The notes under the pieces were generated by a model. The model was not told the origin of the DNA, searched no databases, and saw nothing but the letters and a program-made list of their open reading frames with translations. This document shows, one piece after another, positions 23,101 through 33,000 of a stretch of 64,000 bases of DNA. The DNA is from Paracyclopina nana. Its lineage: Eukaryota > Arthropoda > Copepoda > Cyclopoida > Cyclopettidae. The stretch spans positions 10,304,501-10,368,500 of the forward strand of contig JAGUCH010000002.1 of assembly GCA_019096065.1 (NCBI GenBank), written 5' to 3'. The stretch's first letter is position 1, and the number at the start of each line of letters is the position of its first letter. A program made the translations under genes and the position numbers.

Positions 23101-26100
23101 AGCGGGCGCGACGTCCCGGTGAAGCTAATTGTACAGAATCAGTTAATAAACGGACGCACTCGAGTAAACACCTCGACTAGTTTCTAGTAGCAAGTTCTTC
23201 CATCGCTACCCGCGGGCGCGCGTGTCACCCTCGGGGGGTCTATACGAACCTCTTACAAAATTGTTTTCAAATCGGACAACTCAGCGCTGAGATATTGGTG
23301 CTGCAATTTGAGCCATGTCCAAGTTTGCACTGGTTTTTTCTCCTGCCTAGAGTCAGAATGCTGAGTTGGCTATGAAGCACAAAGTGGCTCAGTTTTATGT
23401 GCAGTTTCAGGATATGACCAGATTTTTAACCTCAGGCTGCTCAGGGCTCAGCACTGGAGCTAGCATTTTTATTTAATAGACTGCTGAGACAGGGGAAACT
23501 AATTGCTGAGCTAGCAATATGGCTATGAAGTAATGAAAGTTAGACAATGTCATGCCATTTCCAAAACAGTTAATTGTTTTCAAATCAGACAACTCAGCGC
23601 TGGGTTATTGGTGTTACAATTTGAGCCCAGTCCAAGTTTGCACTGGTTTTTTCTCCTGCCTAGAGTCAGAATGCTGAGTTGGCTATCAAGCACAAAGTGG
23701 CTCAGTTTTATGTGCAGTTTCAGGATATGACCAGATTTTTAATCTCAGGCTGCTCGGGGCTCAGCACTGGAGCTAGCATTTTTATTTAATAGACTGCTGA
23801 GACAGGAGAAACTGGTATTCCCCTTATAAACACGAAAATGGCAATTTTGAGGCAATATAATGGAATGTTTGGAAAAAGTTGATAAAATAACATTTGTAGA
23901 GCTCGGGCTGGGATTTCCACCAAAACTGTCTTTGGTTTTGCTTAAAGCCAAAGGACAACTGAGATACAGGCAACTTTCTTATATGCTACATTTTGACAAA
24001 CTGTTTGGGCTCAAATTAAATGGTATGTTGAGGCGGTTGCAATGGTGCCAATATTACATTTTATTAATATTTCCTGCAATGAGCTATGGCTAATTCAACA
24101 ATTTGACCTCAATTAATGGAGCTGCTCACTAATAAACACGAAAATGGCGATTTTGAAGCAATATAATGGAATTTTTTGAAAAAGTCCAAAAATAACATTT
24201 GTAGAGCTCGGGCTGGGATTTCCAAAACTGTCTTTAGTTTTGCTTTAGGCCCAAAGACAACTGAGATACTGGCAACTTTCTTATACGCCGCATTTTGACG
24301 ACTTTTTTGGGCTTAAATTAAAGGGCGCGCTGACCCGATTCCAATTATGTGTATTGTTTTCGCCATGCTTTAACAAAAAGAATTCACTGATTCATAAGGT
24401 TGACACGAATGACTCGCGTGCTGGGAGAAAGACCGCCTTATGTATATGTGGAGAAAGTCCGTGCGCCAAATCGAAATTGAGTGACACGCTCTTTGCTCAG
24501 CACCTTATATTCCAAGTCTCAGCATCTCAGTAAATTTACTCAGCAAAATAAATGACAAGATTCAGCAAAGTCATTTAATCAAAAGTTAAAGTTAATAAAT
24601 CAGACATCATTTTGACAGAGTCTCGGAGTCTAGGCACAGTGACTCAGCAATAAAAAATAAAAAGATTCAGGAAAGTCATTGAAGCAAAAGTTGTTCCAAA
24701 TAAATCAAACATCATTTTGACAAAGTCTCAGCAACTGAACAATTAGATAAAGATGTGAAATTTGGTATAGATCTAGCCCTCACAGTCTTCTACAGTTCTT
24801 ATTTGAAACTTTGACCCACAAAATATCAGCAACTGAGTGTCTCAGCACATATGTATTTTCTAATCTGATTCAAATTGAGCTCCTCAACAACTTTGTATAT
24901 CTTATTCAAGATAAAATGACTTGGATAAAAGTGGAGTTTTCCCAAGGCAGTAGCTTTATAAAAATGGGCCAATTTTTTTCAAATGCTCTGATTGTTCTGA
25001 AGTTGTGCTGAGCCTCTCTACTAGTTTACATTTTATAGCCAAGTTGTCAAGTCCACTTTCAAGTCTTGTGTTTTTGAACTGCTGAGTGCTCAGTGCTATC
25101 TCATCTTCTTTAAAATCATTCCAAGATTTAGAGGGTGCTCCAAAATTGCAACAGCCCTAAAGCCAATTGAGCCCATTTATTTACTTCATCATAACAGCAC
25201 ATTGCATGCAGTTTCTGAGCCGAATCCTGTATTTACATTTTTGGAAACTAGGTAACAAACTCAGAATTTCTTTATTTTGGAGAAGGTGAACCTTTTTTGT
25301 CAACTTTACCCCACAGAGCAGTTTGGGCTAATTTTTGATACAAATTTCTTTTTTCCTTTTTACCTCATGGTGCAGCATGGGCACCTCTTGATGGTGAATT
25401 TTTTCTGTACACTTTATGTCATTGTGTACTAGACTGCTTTAGAAGGTGTACTTTTTTGAAAATTTTACGCCACAGCACAGTGGTTTAAAATGCCGCTTTC
25501 ACGCTCATCCCGAAAAAGTCGCGAAATTGACGTAGCATCTTTTTCTTATAGCCGTAAGCTAAAAACAGGCTATCATAGCTCCTCATTCCGCGAATTTCCG
25601 CGCTCAATTTTAATTGATTATCCTAAAATGGTGTCTTGGCTATATTTTTTGTCACAGTATCGTGATTACATTCGATTCCAAACAAAAGTTATAGCTGCTT
25701 GAAAATAGCCAAAAATGGCTCTTCTACTGTTTTTCCAAAAATGGACTTTATCCTAGAAAAATTGATTTTTAAGGCAAACTTTCATCTTAATTTGTCAATA
25801 TCTACTAATTTTGACACTTTTGATAGTCTAGAAGTTATTCAAATAAGAAGCTGAAAATTGGTCCTGAAATGAGGATTTGGCGATTTGACAGAATTTCTAG
25901 TGAGCGCGAAAACGACTGTTTTGTCCACTGTGCACAGACAAACAGTCAGTATTGACTGCATATTTTGGTGAACTTTTTTGCACTTTTTACGCAGTGCTCT
26001 CTGGGCTACCTCTGAAGATGATTGATTGACTTGATCCTTTAAAGGTTTTAAATGTATTTTTGTGTTTTGTCAATTTTGCTCAAAAGCCAACTAGGCCAAG

Positions 26101-29100
26101 CAACTCTACTCCTGATTTGGAAAGATTTCGAAGAATTGCGAAATGCTTGCCTCGAGCTTTGATTAATGCCAAATCATATCTAGATGGCGCAGCACTCGTA
26201 CAAAGAGGGCTCTTCAGATCAAAATGGGCCATTTGATTCCGAAAAAAGCCCGCAAACAGTGTTATTTCAGAATGCAACTAGCGCCATCTGACCCGACTTT
26301 GTAGCATTAAACTAAGCTCAAGACAAGCTTTTCGCAATTGAATGAGGTTTTGACAAAATTTCAATTATAAAAACACTGTATCAGCCCTGCTAAACTAGAA
26401 CTCGCTTTGGGTTTGTACAATGCTCCGCTCAAATAATCCAAGGCGGCGAAAGCACTGCTCCCCCATCCTGGACACTTAGCTAGTTATAATTATTGGCTGT
26501 GGCAAGCAACTTTTTTTTTACTCAAATAAGGTTTGATTTCTTTCTAGAATACTTTTATAATAAACATGCATCAGTGTTATTTAAACTTATAGATTTGTTA
26601 AATGAACTTAAAGAGTTGAAAACTGAAGGGGATGTCTCAAAATCGGTATTTGGCGCGCTGGATTTCTCCGCATGTACATAAGGTCAGTAGCGAGGCTGCT
26701 TCAGCAGTTCGCTAAACTTCGCTTCTTTCCTCTTATGCATATGTGGAGAAATCCCGCCCGCCAAATGCCGATTTTGAGACATCCCCAAATTTTATTATAA
26801 ATATGTGGCACAATCAACAACTTTTCGTCGCAATTGCCAAAAAAATAGTGCATTTGCAAAAACATAAACAAAGCTGTTTTTGCTTATTTAGTTAAACAAG
26901 TGGCAAAGAAAGTGCTCAAATGGTGCTTGTAACTCTTAGAATTAAACAAGGAGCAGAATGGTACAGATTTGAGCAATTTTCATGAAAGTCAAGGAATTCT
27001 GGATCATGAGACATATCATATCCAGGCTTGAGCATGATGGATCGAAAATGAGAAAAATGCCTTACATTACCTTACTCAATTCTCTTAGAGTTCCAAACAA
27101 GCAGGTTCAACTTGAGAGGATTAAATAAAAATAGCCAAGATTTTGACAAAACAGTCAATTCTTTGAGAAATATATAGCAAAAAGTACTTTCTTGCAATGA
27201 TGTCTACCATGCTGTAATGTTTGTACTGGCATGGAAAAGCTAAGAAAAGTTGGAAAAAGCCAGCCCAAAGGTAGTGATCAGGCTAAATAGTTTCATGAAA
27301 CTTAGGTTAAATGTTGAAATACAAGGGTTGCAAATAAGTCAAATCTAAATAAATTATATTTAAAATTAGCATATGATTTTGGTGACTACATTTTAGGTTT
27401 ACTTACAAGTAACCTTCTAGAGAAAAGCTGTGATGAGAACTTTTGTCAACCAACGCAAGGCAGACTTTTGACAGCCAAAATTTCAAAGCCGGCCCGCCCG
27501 TTGGATTATGGCTTTTCTAATTGTCCCCTATAGGGAACCGTAAATCGTACCATATTTATCCTACCGGCGAGCTCATAAGATTTCAGACGGCTGATCACTG
27601 CCTGCGCAGCGCCGTCAAAATGCCTCATTTCCTTGATTATTTTTGGGAAGGTATAATTTTTACAAGCGTGGGTAGTATCTAAGATTCGGGAGAAGTCACT
27701 AAGGCCTAAAACAGGGGTAGTTTTTAGGATCTAAAATCATGGTGGATTTTAAAGCCTACACTTTTTTTGCTCTGGGTATTTATTTAGGGTAAGATCTAAA
27801 GGTTTGGATGCTAAAGCCTAATAGTTGGATGTTAAGATCTAACCATCTGGGTTTTAAGACTACATTGAAAAACATCATCTCTTTATAATTAGCTTTTTAA
27901 ATCAAGTTGACTGTTATTCAGATCTTTTAGCTCTGAAAAGTTAGTTTAAAATGAAAAGTGACTTACAAAAGAAAACTCGCAATTCCTTGTAGCTTTCTAT
28001 TTTTTTGGCTGTTAGATCTTAAAACCTTTTTCTTTAGATATTAAAACCCATGATGAACTTTATTTGATTTTTTCAACTAAGATCTTTGTACCCAGATCCA
28101 GAAAAGTGTAGGCTTTAAAATCCACTTTGCTAGATCTTAAAATCCACCAATATTTTAGATCCTAAAACCCACCTCATTTTAGGCCTTAGTGACGGCACCC
28201 TTCGTCACTAAGGCATAAAATGAGGTGGGCTTTAGGATCTAAAATCATTGTGGGTTTTACGATCTAACAAATTGGGTTTTAAAGCCTACAGAATTGGAAT
28301 CAGGGTACTAAGATCTAAGAGGAAAAATCAAATAAAGTTCATCATGGGTTTTGATATCTAAAGACTAGGGCTTTAATATCTAAAGGCCTAGGTTTTATGA
28401 TCTAATAGCGTGGGTTTTATGATCTAACAGTGTAGGTTTTAAAGATCTATTGCATTGGAACAAAAAAAAGTTTTCTTGAAACCATGTTGCCAACTAAAAC
28501 CTGAGTATTGAGTGAGTCTATCTCGTCTCAAATGCTATTTGTGAAGTTTTAACAATTGACATTTAATGTTCTGACATTTAAGACCTTAAAAACCTTGCCT
28601 TTAGATCAAAACATCCAGGTCGTTAGATATTAAAACCCAGGTACTACAAAATGATGCTATGTAGATCTTAAAACCCAGGTGACTAGATCTTAACATCCAG
28701 TTGTTAGGCTTTAGCATCCAAATCTTTAGATCTTAAAACCTAGGAGAAAAAAAGCTTAGGCTTTAAAACCTATCTTTGTTATAGATCCTAAAACCCACCC
28801 CTATTTTAGGCTTTAGTGACTTCACCCTTTTTGGGGGTACTTTTACAGTAGGTGTTATAGTTTTTGTCAAATAACTGCCCCTAAAATTGAGAACACCTAA
28901 GTATGACAATAGCAAAAGTTGCTCCTCATACCCCAAATTTATAATATTTCATTTTCAATTCATGCATTTGCAGTTTATCGCTGAGAAATTAAGGTTTTAT
29001 AATTAAACCATTTTTTTCCATAAAATTGTGCAGTTAAAAACCAACTGTGAAGCCCTTCAGGCTACTGTGCAACTACCACCATGGTAGATGCAAGCAACTA

Positions 29101-29869
29101 AAGGAAATTGTTACCAATTGTTGATTTCAGGAACCCACAACGCTGCCAGACGGTTCATTGATGGAGTGACCAGCTTTTCAAGTAGCGTCTCGGTGATGTC
29201 ATCCGTGCCAGCCAAAAGCTTGAGCGGGTGGGTGGCTGACAAGATCGCCCCCACTTATTGGCGTCCAAATAGCGAGATTACAAATTGCCACCAGTGCGAT
29301 GTGCGCCTTGATGTGGCTGACCAGAAGATTCACCACTGCCGCGCTTGTGGCGAAGGCTTCTGCTTCGACTGCTCCGATTACCAGCGTCCTGTGCCGGAGC
29401 GAGGATGGGGTGAAACGGAGTTGGTCAGGGTTTGTCGCAATTGTCACGGGTGTGCCGGGTCGCAGTCGACTACTTCGCCCGACCCCGTCAATGCTCGAAA
29501 GTAAAAGCTGCTTTTCCGCCTTTCTCCTATCGCTATGTATATATGCATTTCTGCAGGTATGGCGAAAAGGTGATGGGGACGCTGAACAATTTCGCGTCGG
29601 TGGTGCTGGAGATTCCCCTGAGCGCGATCAAGGACACCGCTCGCCCCGCCTACTGGGTGGCCGACGATGAGTGCATCGAGTGCACGGTCTGCCAGAAGAG
29701 TTTCGCGGAGTTGAAGATGCGGTTGCACCATTGCCGCCAGTGCGGCAAGGGCGTGTGCGAGGATTGCTCAAAAAGCCGAAAACCCGTGCCTTTGCGGGGC
29801 TGGGACGGCCCCGTTCGCGTCTGCGATGTCTGCGTCGACGTCGACTTTCATTTGCAAGACCTGTTGTGA
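8192..29869 (+). CDS. ZFYVE1: ZFYVE1/DFCP1-like protein: GBP-like NTPase with two FYVE zinc fingers
   Basis: Seven exons: 8192-8736, 9692-9920, 9995-10144, 10204-10409, 10464-10696, 29131-29500 and 29557-29869; all GT-AG, phases agree, 681 residues. DFCP1 binds PI3P on ER, Golgi, omegasome and lipid-droplet membranes and is an ATPase/GTPase. Seen here: a P-loop GNAGDGKS at residues 90-97, DTEG at 142-145, a Cys-rich middle region, then two FYVE domains, each with the PI3P-binding HHCR core (KIHHCRACGEGFC and LHHCRQCGKGVC). The second has WVAD (matching WxxD); the first has WRPN, as I recall from the human protein. The N-terminal Cys-rich region of vertebrate DFCP1 is absent, so the protein is shorter (human about 777). 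The 5' start is the first of two adjacent ATGs. Intron 5 is 18,434 nt and packed with mobile elements; the other introns run from 54 to 955 nt. Confidence 0.9.
9116..9274. mobile_element. 159-bp MITE with TTAA target-site duplication
   Basis: Terminal inverted repeats of about 40 bp starting GAGTGAGAATCCCATAGCAG, flanked on both sides by TTAA (9112-9115 and 9275-9278), as expected for a piggyBac-type element. It sits in intron 1 of ZFYVE1, inside an older repeat whose right part (ending CTTAGTGACTTC near 9318) matches the ends of the 27.7-28.8 kb hairpins. Longer related copies lie at about 11035-11210 (diverged) and 43020-43375. Confidence 0.8.
11180..12839. repeat. Left arm of a large inverted repeat rich in CTGAG/CTCAG
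   Basis: This part of ZFYVE1 intron 5 is, in stretches, the reverse complement of 23262-24620. Shared landmarks are the CTGAGCAGCCTGAG units, the GCGCACGGAGTTTCTCCAC segment (about 11472) and the TTTTGGAAATCCCAGCCC segment. Units of about 310 bp recur within it. The LTR element at 12840 was inserted inside this structure. No gene was seen. Confidence 0.7.
12840..13038 (+). repeat. 5' LTR (199 bp)
   Basis: TGTAGC...TTACA, identical to 23059-23257. Includes GC-rich segments and AATAAA at 12926-12931, a possible polyadenylation signal. Confidence 0.93.
13182..13379. mobile_element. hAT-like MITE in the LTR-element leader
   Basis: Ends CAGGGTGACCAG and CTGGTCATCCTG are inverted repeats of about 12 bp with one mismatch. 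Flanks CCTAGTAG and TCTAGTGT could be a diverged 8-bp duplication, typical of hAT elements. The interior includes a 20-base poly-A run (13320-13340) and TAGCCACTTT-type repeats. Confidence 0.55.
13420..13871. mobile_element. Transib/RAG-like MITE copy 1 (CACAGTG ends, 5-bp TSD)
   Basis: 452-bp element with CACAGTGG at the left end and CCACTGTG at the right. The inverted repeat extends imperfectly over about 30 bp (GATTTCACRC). It is flanked by CAGAG on both sides (13415-13419 and 13872-13876). It matches the copy at 25476-25932 through its interior (CTTTTTCTTAT, GTAAGCTAAAAA, TCTAGAAGT-like blocks). No coding capacity. Confidence 0.75.
14010..14665 (+). repeat. Two tandem repeat pairs in the LTR-element leader
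   Basis: A unit of about 107 bp occurs twice in tandem (about 14443-14549 and 14550-14660; shared ends CTTGTCC.TGGCTGAGG and ACACCTGAGTCGCCA). A second pair (about 14020-14125 and 14310-14415) shares TCGAGGCCGGG, CCCGGGTCAC and TTTAGCAGAAAA.CGCGAATACG. The open frames across this stretch come from the repeats and are not treated as genes. Confidence 0.65.
15896..16960 (+). pseudogene. Gag remnant of the 12.8-23.3 kb LTR element
   Basis: Frames of 60-160 codons shift among themselves. A zinc-knuckle-like stretch near 16665-16715 reads C-x-x-stop ... G-H-W-stop-A-E-C, so two positions, including an expected Cys, are now stop codons. No intact Gag can be made from this copy. Identity rests on this knuckle and on its place ahead of pol. 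Confidence 0.6.
17020..20170 (+). pseudogene. Pol remnant (protease, RT, RNase H, integrase) of the same LTR element
   Basis: Broken frames in Ty3/Gypsy order: protease-like ALVDSGHS near 17098; RT pieces LPCLDYREPNKATVV near 18190 and LKMPCGLTNAPKTY near 18395; active-site box NLDDCLVYS at about 18496; RNase H-like ILDTGF followed by a stop near 18960; weak integrase-like sequence to about 20170. Several in-frame stops and at least two frameshifts separate them. This copy cannot encode a working Pol. Confidence 0.75.
20784..22660 (+). pseudogene. Envelope-like third region of the LTR element, degenerate
   Basis: Follows pol and ends about 400 bp before the 3' LTR. It starts with a methionine and a hydrophobic signal-like stretch (about 20784-20850), interrupted by a stop near 20908. 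It then continues in shifted frames with several N-x-S/T sites, Cys-containing blocks (about 21890-22100) and two to three hydrophobic segments (about 22340-22510), the last probably a membrane anchor. Position, signal-like start and anchor suggest a retroviral-type envelope gene; I cannot tie it to a named family. It is broken in several places. Confidence 0.5.
23059..23257 (+). repeat. 3' LTR (199 bp)
   Basis: Identical to 12840-13038 by direct reading; preceded by a polypurine tract and followed by AAAT. Confidence 0.93.
23262..25120. repeat. Right arm of the large CTCAG-rich inverted repeat, with tandem units
   Basis: Reverse-complement counterpart of 11180-12839. About 310-bp units repeat in tandem (CTCAGGCTGCTC.GGGCTCAGCACTGGAG at about 23431 and 23745). 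The outer part (24110-24500) has the GTGCGCCAAATCGAAATTG segment matching the left arm. Beyond about 24620 the sequence is AT-rich with many CTCAGCA words. No gene. Confidence 0.65.
25476..25932. mobile_element. Transib/RAG-like MITE copy 2
   Basis: 457 bp, ends CACAGTGG and CCACTGTG, flanked by CACAG on both sides (25471-25475 and 25933-25937). The terminal repeats extend imperfectly to about 30 bp. Non-coding. Lies in ZFYVE1 intron 5. A third, truncated and inverted copy starts at 49932 in an unc-18 intron. Confidence 0.75.
26628..26786. mobile_element. 159-bp MITE with long terminal inverted repeats
   Basis: GGGGATGTCTCAAAATCGG at the left is mirrored by CCGATTTTGAGACATCCCC at the right. 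The inner part (GGATTTCTCCGCATGTACAT) is also inverted. Its inner arm resembles the GGAGTTTCTCCACGTATACA segments of the 11.4 and 24.4 kb repeat arms. Confidence 0.75.
26790..27270 (-). repeat. Interspersed repeat family R, inverted copy
   Basis: Shares GCAGAATGGTAC, ATGAGTCACATC-like and TGGCATGGAAAAGCTAAG blocks, in reverse orientation, with 48740-49380 and 53560-54070. No protein coding seen; its own ends are not clear. Confidence 0.55.
27298..27540 (+). repeat. Direct repeat family T, copy 1
   Basis: About 240 bp similar to 43540-43770 in the same direction: GAAATGTTGAAATACA, GATGAGAACTTTTG, CGACGCAAGGCA-like and GCCGGCCCGCC.GTTG blocks in the same order. Confidence 0.65.
27688..28825. 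repeat. Dimeric hairpin element built from GATCTAAAAC-type repeats
   Basis: Outer ends GGGAGAAGTCACTAAGGCC and GGCTTTAGTGACTTCACCC are inverted repeats. A tight palindrome at about 28160-28240 (GGCCTTAGTGAC / GTCACTAAGGC) marks the junction of two head-to-head units, 27693-28195 and 28205-28820. Each unit is itself an inverted repeat. The interior is filled with more than twenty degenerate RGATCTAAAACC words in one orientation, then the other. A fragment end occurs at about 9283-9320. Confidence 0.75.
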
Positions 29870-30056
29870 TTTGCTGGTAATATAGAGAGACAAAGCAAGA
29901 GATTGTGTAGTCGTTTAGCCACCGGCTTCCGGTCGCTTCCAAGTGGCGAGCGAAGATCGGAAATGAAGCGCGTCCAAGCGCGGCATGTAGGTAACAGGTA
30001 GATCGTGCGCTTCTTCATGCCGATTGCACACGGCGAACCGTTTCGTAGTCAGTTGG

Positions 30057-33000
30057 ATGGGAACGATCATGACGAATGCGAACAACAACCCCAACAACCT
30101 GTGCACGCGATGGGCCCAAAAGCTGCTGGCCGTCGTACAGTGGGTGTTCAACGACTTCCGCATGCGACACCTCGTGTGGATCAAGTTCATCTTCTTCTTC
30201 CAATCCGCCTCCATGACCGTGCTCTACCCCTACCTCAACCTCCACATGAAGAGCCTCGGCCTCAGCGTCCTCGAGGTGGCCGTGATCAACGCCGTCATCC
30301 CCGTGCTCTTCATCTTCACGCCGCCCCTCGCGGGCTGGATGGCCGACAAGGTGGGCCACTTCAGGGTGCTCCTCTCCGTGCTCACGGCCCTCGGCGGCCT
30401 CTTCGCCCTCTTCCTGCTCGCCATCCCGGCGGCCCGGAACACGGCGCCCTACCCGGAGCTCTTGCGCTGGGGCATCAGCTGCGGGAGGCCGAGCAATCGG
30501 GCCCGCTATCAGAAGCTGATGCTCCACGGATTCTCCAAAGACGATTGCGATCTGAAAAATGAGCCCTCCATCAACTTTGACAACGTCACTTTCTCACCGG
30601 GAACTTGCGGCTACCTCTGTCCGACCCGCTCGAATTTGGCCAACGTTCGTCCAAAGTTTGCGGAATACAAGGTACTTTAAATTTGCAACGATGCGCTATA
30701 TGGCTTTGACAAAAGTGCCCTCGTCCAGGTCATCTGGCCCAACAGAGGCGGGGGCTTCGGCATCGCGGAAATAGTGGACGTGGTCACGCTCAACACGAAG
30801 GAGGCCCGCCACTACCACGAGCCCAACGTCATGGACAACAACATTTTCTTCCCCATGAACTGGACGTTTCATCTCAGCTGCGATCGCATTCAGACCAACG
30901 ACTGCATCTTCAACCCCATCCAGAGGGCCCCGCCGGCCGGCGAGGAGTACACCATCAAGCTCAAGAGGGTCTCCTCCCCCTTCCGCTCGCCCGACGTCGG
31001 ACCCTCCTTCGACATTTTGTCCATCACGCCCCCAGAAGTCAGCCTTGCCGTCAGCACGCCCATCAATTGCGGGGCCAAGGAGGTAGGCACTTTTTTTGGG
31101 ATGCCATGAATCAAATTAAAACGCTAGCTCCAGCCAACATGTATCTTAGTTGCTTGCCATTTTGTAGGTGCATTTTAAAGCTACTCACACGTACGGCAAA
31201 AAGGCCAAAAAGTAGTATTCCTGAGAATTGGTACTCCTAACAGACTTTAGATGGGATTTTCCCCATCTTGGGTAGCTGAGAAAATAGCTTAGTTTAGAAA
31301 ATGCCACTTTCCCCGATCGAGATGCGCCTGAATGAGGAGGAACATTTAATTGTTGCAGGTTGTGGCGCAAGTCGTATCGACCATCGACGCGAGCTCCCTT
31401 GGAGGTTCGAGCGCCGCCTCCGACGAGAACCTCGTCGACACCCGCTTCCCCAATTGCGGCCTTCATTGCCTGGTCAACTTGCCTCGATCTCAAATTTGCA
31501 ACAACACGCACGCAGGCGTGGTGCACGACCCCTCGCTGACTTTTTGGACCTACCTCACCGTGAGGACAGCGATGGGCGTTTTGACGGCTGCCTCGCTCAT
31601 GATGTTCGAGGGGGCCGTCATGGCCACGGTGCAAGAGATGGGCGGGGACTACGGCATCCAGAGGTTCGTCGGCAATTTTGGGGCCATCGTCTTTGCACCC
31701 CTTGGAGGCTACGTGATTGATGCGAGTGGATATGAGGCAGCCATCTACATCTACCTAGTCCTCAAGTTGATTGCGGCTCTTCTCATCCTTCTTATCAAGC
31801 TCGATTTTAAGCCACCAGGTACAACTATAGCGCATTCTTTCAGGAAGGAGACATGCAAGGTTTTCGCTCCGAACGAATTCAGCAACTTGAGCAAAAGCTA
31901 GCCGAATGAAGCAATTTACAAAAATGCATCAAATTACGTTGCTTGTAAAAACCTATTCCTAATTGACTGGCCCCAACTATTTTGCAAGCGATTCCTGGCG
32001 GAAAGATTTCAGTCTAGTCAACCGGTTGATCCAACAACAAGCAGTGAGCATCCCATTGGAAAGCTCTGAAGCTGTCAACATATATTAAGAATTTTAAACT
32101 CAATAGCATGCAATCTTCTTGGAAAAAGTAAAAAGGTTTCGTAGAATCAAAGCGTAAAAATAGGAGAAGCTAGCATTCTTTTTAATTAAATTGCCCTACT
32201 TTACGGACACTGTCTGAGATTCTTGAAAATGGAGTCACGCGGATATTACCTATCTAAGTTTGCTAGATAGACATTGAATTTAGGCAAAATGAAATTCTAT
32301 CATAATTATGGGGTACTGGGAACAATATACTTACTTTGGGAGCATTTGGAGGTACTTCGTTACAATAATTTTGAATTAGAAAATAACTGCTTAATTGTTA
32401 AAGTTTCTGCTGTTAATTACCTGAGCTGAAAATGAAATCATTGAATTCTTTGACATGCCATGCAAACTTTGGTGTGCAGAATTAGGACCCATGATGGTTT
32501 AATGACATTTGGTTTTGTTAACCAACAACCCAAGAGAATTGAGGCTATGCTTTTTTTCAAAGTAGCCAAAATGGATAAATTTGAGAAAGCTCCTAATAAT
32601 TTTGTTCTAAATCTCATCAAAAGTAACTTACTACTGAAAGCTTATAGTATAGTTTATTTTCTTGTCTTCAGGGTGGTCTCATATTCGTCAATTGGGCAAG
32701 GTAGGTGGACTCACCTTCCCACCTACCTAGGGTAGGTAGGCGAGGGTAGGCAGGTGAGGGTAGGCAGGTGGGTAGGTGGGTAACCTGGTAGCTTAGTGAA
32801 CCAGTTAGTATGCAGGCAAGTTAAGTCAATTTTTTAAGCATAACAAAAAGCTGCTTCTACACAAAATGTCCTCTCGTGATTTCTGAGTCAAATTGGCTTA
32901 ACTTGCCTGCATACTAACTGGTTCACTAAGCTACTAGGCTACCCACCTACCCACCTGCCTACCCTCACCTGCCTACCCTCACCTACCTACCCTAGGTAGG

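Larger units (their letters stand above)
12840..23257 (+). mobile_element. Complete LTR retrotransposon with identical LTRs but degenerate coding region
   Basis: Two 199-bp LTRs (12840-13038 and 23059-23257) read identically base for base, start TGTAGC and end TTACA, and are flanked by AAAT on both sides (12836-12839 and 23258-23261). A tRNA-like primer site TGGCTCGGTGC starts at 13042 and a polypurine tract (AGTAGGGGGAAG) precedes the 3' LTR. Gag, pol and env-like remains are readable but broken by stops and frameshifts. The LTR carries AATAAA (12926-12931). Two MITEs sit in the leader. It lies inside intron 5 of ZFYVE1, in the same direction. Confidence 0.93.

Noticed and set aside
27688-28825. 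CRISPR-like array because of many short repeats
   Set aside because: The context is eukaryotic, the repeats are degenerate and unevenly spaced, and the whole is a palindrome.
30005-30562. Frames of 170-185 codons overlapping MFSD6 exon 1 on both strands
   Set aside because: Shadow frames of a GC-rich coding exon; Arg/Pro/His-rich composition and no domains.
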